36,178 nucleotides of DNA from Candidatus Binataceae bacterium (GTDB lineage: Bacteria > Desulfobacterota > Binatia > Binatales > Binataceae): contig JASHQJ010000043.1 of assembly GCA_030037595.1 (NCBI GenBank), forward strand, positions 1-36,178, read 5' to 3'. Both the position numbers and the translations under genes were made by a program. The notes under the pieces were generated by a model. The model saw only the letters and a program-made list of their open reading frames with translations, did not search any database and was not told the DNA's origin. Shown here piece by piece: positions 29,661 through 36,178 of the stretch; the first letter of the stretch is position 1; each line of letters starts with the position of its first letter.

Positions 29661-30650
29661 TTAGCGGCCGAGCTTTGCGAACAAGTCGTCTTCGGCTTTC
29701 GCCAATGCTGATTCGAGCACCTCGCCGAGGAGTCGATTGAACGTTGGCGAGCCCGCGGCCTGTTCACCGGCCCATCGCTTCGCAAAGGTGCCGTCACGAA
29801 TTTCCTTGATCGCCTTCAGCATCAGCGCTTCCGCATTGGGGCCGATAAAATCCGCGCCGTGCGTGAGCTGGCCGAACTGGCTCGTATGCGAATGCAGTTT
29901 GAGCTGCTTCCAGAACCCGCGCGCCGCCATCGCATGCCCGATCTCGCCGAGCTCGCCCGAGGCATATAGCTCGAGCAGCGCGACCTCAGGGCTGACTCCC
30001 GCCTCGGTCAGGAGCTTGAACGCACGCTCCAGCAGAAAGAGCATCGCACCCGCCCACGTGTGCTCGGAGAAAAGATCGACGAGCGTTTCCTCCTCGAAGC
30101 TCGATTCGACGACGGCGCCGTGCGGCATGAACGCGCCGATTCCCTGCGCGATCGCAAGCATCCTCGCGAGCGCATTCCCCGATGCGTCCTGCTTGACGCC
30201 GACCAGCACGGGGAATCCTTCGCCGCGCGCTGGCAAATCGAGAACGCCCTGGCCGATCATCCGCGGCGCGACCAGAACTACGTCAACGTCAGCGGGCGGC
30301 GTGATAAACTTGTAGGTGATGTTGTAGCCGCTCGCGAACACGAGAGTCTTGGCGGCCTTTAGGTGCGGCGCGATATCGCGGCGGTAAATCTCGGGCGCGA
30401 TTTCATCCGGCAGGAGCAGCAGGATCACGTCGGCGCGCGCGGCAGCATGGTCCATCGTGAAGGTCTCGAAGCCGTCGCTTTTCGCCTGGCGAAAGCTGTC
30501 GTCCTCGACGTTGCCGACGATCACATGATGTCCCGCGCGGCGAAGATTGATCGCCTGCGAGCGTCCCTGGTTGCCGTAGCCGATAATCGCGAGCGTCTTG
30601 CCGCTCAGGATCGCCGGGTTCGCGTCTTTCGCCGAGTGGAATTTCGCCAT
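29661..30650 (-). CDS. ketol-acid reductoisomerase-like protein with altered active site
   Basis: N-terminal Rossmann IIGYGNQGRSQAINLRRAG, LLLPDEIAPEIY, PPADVDVVLVAPR, EETLVDLFSEH and KARI-like C-terminus, but usual HG(F/Y)NI is SGYNI. Confidence 0.72.
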   Translation of the reverse strand: MAKFHSAKDANPAILSGKTLAIIGYGNQGRSQAINLRRAGHHVIVGNVEDDSFRQAKSDGFETFTMDHAAARADVILLLLPDEIAPEIYRRDIAPHLKAAKTLVFASGYNITYKFITPPADVDVVLVAPRMIGQGVLDLPARGEGFPVLVGVKQDASGNALARMLAIAQGIGAFMPHGAVVESSFEEETLVDLFSEHTWAGAMLFLLERAFKLLTEAGVSPEVALLELYASGELGEIGHAMAARGFWKQLKLHSHTSQFGQLTHGADFIGPNAEALMLKAIKEIRDGTFAKRWAGEQAAGSPTFNRLLGEVLESALAKAEDDLFAKLGR

Positions 30651-30780
30651 GATGGAATCGTCCTTTCCGCCTGCGTTTGCCGCTGTCTGTCGAGACGCGC
30701 GGCACTCGCGGATTCGTCTTCAGAGTGTCGCAGACGCATCGCCGTTTGCAATCTGATATTGCGGGATTGAGAGCGGGAGT

Positions 30781-31655
30781 ATGGCGAATCGCGGCGCGGG
30801 CGGGACGGCGATCGGCGCGGCAATATGCCGCCTGAACGAACAGTATGAACTCCCGGCGATAGGGCGATAGGGCTTTTCAACGATCCTGTTATCGAGGCGA
30901 TTGTCGCGTGGCCGATTAAAGCGGCGACGCGATTTTCCAGCGTGCGGAATTTCTTCCTCTGAAAAACTGAGGAAATCGGGGAGGTAGACGGCGCGCTGGT
31001 CTGCCGCGTTCGCTACGACGACGACTTGCTTGCCGCTGCAATGTCGGAACGAATCGAGCAGTTAGTGATTCTCGGTGTGGGTCTGGATACGCGCGCCGAT
31101 CGTCTGCCACAAATCGACAAGATGCGGGTCTTCGAAGTCGAACTGCCTGAGCCACAGAAAGACAAGAAGGCAAAGCTCGCGAAGTATCTCGGCAGTCTGC
31201 CGCCGAACGTCATGTTCGTTCCGATCGATTTCAACACGCAGACCCTGGAAAGCGTCTTCGTGGGCACACCCATTCGATTCATCGAAGCGCGCGGTCTTCA
31301 TCTGGGAAGGAGTGACGCAGTACATTACCGAGGATGCCATGCGCCGGACGCGCGCGTTCGTTGGAAAATCGGCTCCCGGCGGAGAATCGCTTTCACCGAG
31401 GTGCTAAAGAGCGTCATTGATGGCAATTCGGATGTTCCGGGTGCGCGGCGCCTGATGACCGAAGTCGCGAAGCAAGGCGCACCGTGGATCTTCGGCCTCG
31501 ATCCGACGTGCATCGGCGAGTATTTGGAGCCGTTTCAGCTCGTGTTGAAAGCAGATGTCACGAGCACCGACTATCAGGGGCGCTATCTCAGGCCGATTAA
31601 CCACAAGCCGGCCGTATCCGAGTGCCAGCGCATTGCGGCGGCGGTTGTGCGATGA
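30781..31655 (+). pseudogene. disrupted SAM-dependent methyltransferase of the leucine carboxyl methyltransferase-like (PPM1/TIGR00027-type) family
   Basis: Collinear fragments in two frames: MANRGAGGTAIGAAICRLNEQYELPAIG / LFNDPVIEAIVAWPIKAATRFSSVRNFFL*KTEEIGEVDGALVCRVRYDDDLL / VILGVGLDTRADRL / VFIWEGVTQYITEDAMRRT / IAFTEVLKSVIDG. Lesions: 8-bp tandem duplication 30855-30870, TGA 30960-30962, frame changes near 31265 and 31390. Confidence 0.8.
30855..30870. repeat. exact 8-bp tandem duplication GGCGATAG x2
   Basis: GGCGATAGGGCGATAG read directly; deleting one copy restores the reading frame. Confidence 0.9.
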
Positions 31656-31711
31656 CTGGGATATGATAGGAGTCTGAAAGTCAGTCGATCGCCAACCAAG
31701 GAGAGTCGACC

Positions 31712-32296
31712 ATGAGCGCAAATCCCAACGGCAAAGACACGATAAAGAGTCCCGCGCGTCTCTCGCACGCAGTGCTCCGCACCACGCATCTCAAGGAAAT
31801 GGTCGAGTGGTATGGGAAGGTGCTCGGCGCGAAGGTGATGTACCAGAACGAGTTCATCGCGTTCATGAGTTACGACGAGGAGCATCATCGAATCGCGTTC
31901 GCCGCGTTCCCCGGCCTGGTCGATAAGCCGAAGCGCACGACGGGGCTCGACCATCTGGCGTTCTTCTACGATACGCTCGGCGACTGGATCACCAACTACG
32001 AGCGGCTGAAGGAAGCGGGGATCACGCCGAAGGTGTGCATCCACCACGGCATCACGATGTCGCTCTATTATCGCGATCCCGACGACAACGGCGTCGAGTT
32101 ATCGATCGACAGCGTGCCGAAGGCCGAGTGGCATTCGTGGATGCAAAACCGGCTCGGCGAGAATGTGATCGGTGGACCGCTCGACCCGGACGATATCGCG
32201 CGCAGATATCACGCGGGCACGCCGGACGAGGAACTCCGCCACTACGATCCGAAGAAGCCTGTCGATTCGGCGGTGATCAGGCGACTCGCCGAATAG
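31712..32296 (+). CDS. VOC family protein (extradiol dioxygenase-like)
   Basis: LSHAVLRT, LDHLAFF, GVELSID give a His-His-Glu metal-site pattern; AAGGAG RBS. Confidence 0.82.
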   Translation: MSANPNGKDTIKSPARLSHAVLRTTHLKEMVEWYGKVLGAKVMYQNEFIAFMSYDEEHHRIAFAAFPGLVDKPKRTTGLDHLAFFYDTLGDWITNYERLKEAGITPKVCIHHGITMSLYYRDPDDNGVELSIDSVPKAEWHSWMQNRLGENVIGGPLDPDDIARRYHAGTPDEELRHYDPKKPVDSAVIRRLAE

Positions 32297-32347
32297 CCAA
32301 ATAGTCAATCGGTTTCGCCTCCCGCCGGCAAAGGGTGGAGCGTCTCT

Positions 32348-33178
32348 ATGGAGAGTATCGAAGGCCGGCGCGCCGCGTTGGCCGAACTTCACGAATCCGG
32401 ATGCTTCGTCATTCCGAATCCGTGGGATATCGGCACGGCGCACTTCCTCAAGCGTCTTGGGTTTCGCGCGCTCGCCACGACTAGTGCGGGCTATCAGTTC
32501 GCGCGAGGCAAAGCTGACACGGTTTGCGGCTCGACGTGTGACGAGCTGCTCGCGCACCTTGCGGAAATCGTCGCGGCGACCGATCTGCCGGGAACGCGGA
32601 TTTCCAGTCCGGCTACGTGCAGGATCCGCAAGGTGTCGCGGCGAACGTAGCGCGATGCGTCGATGCCGGCGTCGCGGGTCTCTCAATCGAAGACGCCACG
32701 GAGAACCGGGACAACTCTACGACCTGCCGCTGGCGATACGGCGTATCAAGGCGGCTCGCGCCGCGATCGACGGCAAAAAAGTTCAGGTGCTGCTCGTCGC
32801 TCGAGCTGAGTGCTACCTCGTGGGTCACCCCGAGCCGCTGAAGGATGCGCTCAAGCGGCTGACAGCATACGCGGCGGCGGGTGCGGACGTTCTCTACGCG
32901 CCGGGGCCTCGCACGCGCGAGGAGATCCGCGAGATCGTGCGGGCGGTGGCGCCGCAGCCGAGCAACGCGATCGTGATGGTGAATTTCGGAATCACGGTGG
33001 CGGAACTGGCAGACCTCGCGTGCGGCGAATCAGCGTCGGCTCGGCGCTCGCGCGCACGGCGTGGGGCGCATTCATCAGGGCGGCGAAAGCGATCAGGGAG
33101 AAGGGGAGTTTCGAGGGCTTTGATGATGCCGCGCCGTTTCAGCTTTTGAATGGGGTGTTCGAGGAGCAACGGAGGTAG
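32348..33178 (+). pseudogene. frameshifted isocitrate lyase/PEP mutase superfamily protein
   Basis: Collinear fragments in three frames: GCFVIPNPWDIGTAHFLKRLGFRALATTSAGYQFARG / VQDPQGVAANVARCVDAGVAGLSIEDATENRD / LYDLPLAIRRIKAARAAID...YAPGPRTREEI / RRISVGSALARTAWGAFIRAAK; frame changes near 32591, 32710 and 33018. Confidence 0.85.
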
Positions 33179-33431
33179 CGCCCAATTACAGCCTCTCTCT
33201 CCGGAACAGGCCGACGCGAGTGAATGAAGTGATGCGAGCAGCGAGTGAGGGCAACCTCCAACGATTGCTGAGCTATCGCGTAGTTGACAGCCGCTGCCGA
33301 GCGCCCTCACCATTCGCGCGGCTTTCTACCGAAATCCGCTCGGGTGCCTTTCCCGGTGTGCGGCTTCCGCCTGCGGCGTCAGCCGCGGGCGAGGCTATTG
33401 AGAAGCAGGCCTCGAAGCGCGCTGCGTCGAT

Positions 33432-33920
33432 CTAGCCCCGCTTCAGTTTCTCCGCGGGCGGGCGGCGGCGGGTGCCGGGCCGCGGCTTCAGCTTCCTCAG
33501 ATAGTCGAGCAGCGCTTCGGCCTCCGATCGCACCGCATCGGGATCGTGCCCGTTCTGCTCGATCAGCTTGTCAACTTCAGCGAGCGTTTTTGCGTAGTCG
33601 TTGCGGTTACGGCGGTTGATCTCATGCCATGGAATTCCGGCCAGCGCGTCGGTGACGTTGGCCGGCGCGCGATACAAGCCGCGCTCGATCAGCACCGCGA
33701 TCGCGGGATAGCCGAGGTAGCCCTGCCAGTACGAGGCGTTGTTGTTCGATGATATCTCGCGCCCGCCGGCCGAGGTCTCGACCTGGTAGTTCTTGCTGCC
33801 CGACGATGACGTGACGATCGCGTGGGTGCCATCGACGATCTTTACGCGGCCGTCACCGACCGCGCCGAGAGCTTCGTAGGCCTTCACGACCGGCGGAATT
33901 TCCCATTCAGTAGATGCCAT
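33432..33920 (-). CDS. hypothetical protein
   Basis: ORF MASTEWEIPPVVKAYEALGAVGDGRVKIVDGTHAIV..., no family recognised by eye. Confidence 0.6.
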   Translation of the reverse strand: MASTEWEIPPVVKAYEALGAVGDGRVKIVDGTHAIVTSSSGSKNYQVETSAGGREISSNNNASYWQGYLGYPAIAVLIERGLYRAPANVTDALAGIPWHEINRRNRNDYAKTLAEVDKLIEQNGHDPDAVRSEAEALLDYLRKLKPRPGTRRRPPAEKLKRG

Positions 33921-34035
33921 CAAAGATGGTCTATCATTCATTTGAGCGGCGAGCACAAGTTTGCGGGCGTAGCGTGCATGCCGCTAAGCTCGGCACATCC
34001 GAAAGCCTGGATCGAAATCAACGGGAGAAATCGCG

Positions 34036-34485
34036 ATGGCTAATGAACCGATCGGCAAGCTCGACCATATCGGGATCGCCGTGCGCAGTGTCGCCGAGGC
34101 GCGCAAATTTTTCGAGGGTATCCTCGGCGCCACCTTCATGTTCGAGCACGAGAATGCAAACGCAGGCTACAAGCTGGCAGAGTTCGAGCTCAACGGACTC
34201 TGTATCGAGTTGCTCGAGCCGTTCGGCGAGAATTCATTTCTGCACAACTTCCTCGAGAAGCGCGGCGAGGGCATGCATCACATCACGTTCAACGTGCCCG
34301 ACTCCAAGCGCAAAACCGAGGAGCTGAAGCGGCAGGGAATCAGGATGGTGGACGAGACCGAGTGGTCGCCGAGCTCGTATGAATCGTTCATCTCGCCGCG
34401 CTCGGCGCACGGCGTGCTGATCCAGCTCGGCAACGGCTATCCGACGCTGTCGTACGATCCGGCGTGGTCGAAGGGGCGCAAGTAG
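34036..34485 (+). CDS. VOC family protein, methylmalonyl-CoA epimerase-like
   Basis: KLDHIGIAVRSVAEARKFFEGILGA, GEGMHHITFNVPD, HGVLIQL. Confidence 0.82.
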   Translation: MANEPIGKLDHIGIAVRSVAEARKFFEGILGATFMFEHENANAGYKLAEFELNGLCIELLEPFGENSFLHNFLEKRGEGMHHITFNVPDSKRKTEELKRQGIRMVDETEWSPSSYESFISPRSAHGVLIQLGNGYPTLSYDPAWSKGRK

Positions 34486-34519
34486 CGACGCGCGACGGTC
34501 GTTTTAGCCACGAGGACAC

Positions 34520-34555
34520 CAAGAGCACCAGGATCGGAAGACCCTGATGCTCTTG
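34520..34555. repeat. long imperfect inverted repeat in the intergenic region, candidate dispersed hairpin repeat
   Basis: CAAGAGCACCAGG (34520-34532) vs CCTGATGCTCTTG (34543-34555), 12 of 13 paired, 10-nt loop; flanked by GCCACGAGGACAC. Confidence 0.6.
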
Positions 34556-34610
34556 ATAGTTCAGAGGATCGAAAGAGGGCGCGCTGCGAGGCGCGCCTTC
34601 CCTTCATCAA

Positions 34611-35873
34611 TCAGATACCGGGCGCCGGGCAGGAGTCGCCGGGCATCACGTCGAGGCCGGGCGATATATTCGCGAACGCATTGAAGATGATGTTGTTGTC
34701 GGTGTCGGCCGGAGAGCCGGTCAGGACACCCGCACAGAAGTTCTGTATCGAGTTCAGAACAATCGTGTTGTCAGACGATCCCTTCTGATGGGGTCCTTCG
34801 CCGCCGCAGCTGTACAGAATGATCCCGGCTGACGCAGGTTCGGGTGGGCCAGGGGGGCCAGTGATGGTGTTGAAAGCGATCGAACTCAGGTCCATGCAGT
34901 CTGCGAGCACGCCGGCACTGTCAGGACAATCAGGAGGATCATTCAGAGTATTGAAGTTCACGGTCGCGTGATCCAGGAACTGTAAATAGATGCTGTCGCC
35001 GCAAACATTATTGATGGTGTTTAGGGAAATCGTAAGATCTGTGTCGTCGCTGTCGTTCAAGCCTGTTCCGACGCCGCCGCCGTTTATTGTGTTGCCCGAG
35101 ATCCTGAGGTTGGTCGTATACGACGTGAGAATTACCTCCTGGCTCAGGTCGTCATTAGTTATGGTGTTGTTCGATATCGTTCCGCTCTCATCGATCACTG
35201 TAGCGGAGGGATAAATGATGCCCGTGATACTGATCGCAAAAGTGCCGTAGTTGGTGATCGTGTTGCCGGTTATAGTTAGCGAATTGTCACCTTCGACCGT
35301 AGGAAAAGCGACTACTCCGGCGCCGTCTTCGCCGAAGTTGCAGCTCGCCTGATTGACGATTTGGCTATCGCGCACCGTGCCACCGGAATCCTGAAACAGA
35401 ACTCCAGTGGGATAGTGATCGGGAAGCGGACCACTGCATTTAATCGGAAAATTCGATCCATCGAGCGTGATCCTTTCGATAGTTGGTGACGCAGTGGAGT
35501 AGACGTAAATCTCAGGACAATACTCGATGCTGGTCATATCCGGCTGAAAAAAGCATTCGGGCGTAGCCGGATAGGTGAGCACCGGGTTGGCTTTTCCGGG
35601 GATTCCGGTGAGCGTTATGTTCTCAATGATCGGCACCTGCTCGACGTAGGTTCCGGGGCATACCTCAACGGTGTCTCCGGGGTTTGCAACGGAGACGCCC
35701 GCCGTGATTGTGGGTAGCCCACTAGCGCCCATGCAGTTTCCGACGACCACGGTAGCGGCCGATGCGCTCGCGCCGGACGCGGCCAGCCCGATAAGGACGG
35801 CTAGCGCGCCCAGCGCGTGACTGACACGTCTCGATGCGCGCATTCTTTCGCTCTTCGTTTGCCTCGATTCCAT
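34611..35873 (-). CDS. secreted right-handed beta-helix repeat protein
   Basis: signal peptide (LGALAVLIGLAASGASASA), DTVEVCPGTYVEQVPI, repeated NTI/NTITN rungs; GGAGGAG RBS before ATG 35873. Confidence 0.82.
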   Translation of the reverse strand: MESRQTKSERMRASRRVSHALGALAVLIGLAASGASASAATVVVGNCMGASGLPTITAGVSVANPGDTVEVCPGTYVEQVPIIENITLTGIPGKANPVLTYPATPECFFQPDMTSIEYCPEIYVYSTASPTIERITLDGSNFPIKCSGPLPDHYPTGVLFQDSGGTVRDSQIVNQASCNFGEDGAGVVAFPTVEGDNSLTITGNTITNYGTFAISITGIIYPSATVIDESGTISNNTITNDDLSQEVILTSYTTNLRISGNTINGGGVGTGLNDSDDTDLTISLNTINNVCGDSIYLQFLDHATVNFNTLNDPPDCPDSAGVLADCMDLSSIAFNTITGPPGPPEPASAGIILYSCGGEGPHQKGSSDNTIVLNSIQNFCAGVLTGSPADTDNNIIFNAFANISPGLDVMPGDSCPAPGI

Positions 35874-35945
35874 TGGTCTCCTCCATTGACCCGCCGACGT
35901 GGCTATTGGCATCCGGCGCGGCTTTCAAAGAGATGCGTAAGATTT

Positions 35946-35967
35946 CGTTGTACGATTCCGTACAACG
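35946..35967. promoter_or_regulatory. perfect 9-bp inverted repeat, candidate operator
   Basis: CGTTGTACG-ATTC-CGTACAACG upstream of the beta-helix gene. Confidence 0.5.
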
Positions 35968-36178
35968 CTTTTGCACGATCAAGTGATCGGAGTGGCGGCA
36001 GCCTAAAGGCGCCAGCGAACAGCCGGGGTAGCAAGCGGGCGATATGAACAGATGGCGCCAGTCTTTATGGCGGAGGAGAGCATCTTCGACAACTTGGCGT
36101 CATTCTTTGCAATCTTTGCGAGCGCAAACCGAATCGCCTGGGTTACTGCTATGCGCGCGCGCTCCTGGGAAGAGGCCG

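Noticed and set aside
36052-36178. Possible partial CDS at the right edge (MAPVFMAEESIFDNLASFFAIFASANRIAWVTAMRARSWEEA...)
   Set aside because: Only about 42 codons, truncated by the window end, no RBS or family motif; cannot be supported.
1-36178. CRISPR arrays, tRNA/rRNA genes, toxin-antitoxin or phage modules
   Set aside because: No regularly spaced repeats, cloverleaf-like tRNA sequences, rRNA signatures or defence/phage gene sets were seen on reading both strands.

Overview
This is a high-GC bacterial chromosomal window of about 36 kb with roughly 28 coding genes, mostly housekeeping or metabolic. In order: (1) the 3' end of a group II intron (domains V and VI) at the left edge, directly upstream of an MFS transporter; (2) queA-tgt-yajC-secD with no secF; (3) an excisionase-type HTH protein, a methyltransferase and a first aldehyde dehydrogenase (ALDH); (4) SDR, lipase-like hydrolase, mobA; (5) gcvT-gcvPA-gcvPB without gcvH, divergent from a folD homologue; (6) an APC permease, a MATE transporter, recD2, a Yip1-like protein and msrA; (7) an orphan xanthine-dehydrogenase-type molybdopterin subunit, divergent from two tandem ALDHs that are close paralogues of the first; (8) a KARI/IlvC-like protein with substituted active-site motifs, next to an M24 peptidase homologue; (9) two disrupted genes flanking an intact VOC gene, one broken by an exact 8-bp tandem duplication; (10) a methylmalonyl-CoA-epimerase-like VOC protein and a secreted beta-helix protein with a perfect palindrome upstream. 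I did not find a clear new defence, mobile or RNA system. The best leads are the intron boundary, the active-site-altered KARI homologue, the decayed gene block, and the triplicated ALDH set beside an orphan molybdenum hydroxylase subunit. All family calls come from reading motifs by eye; no database search was run.
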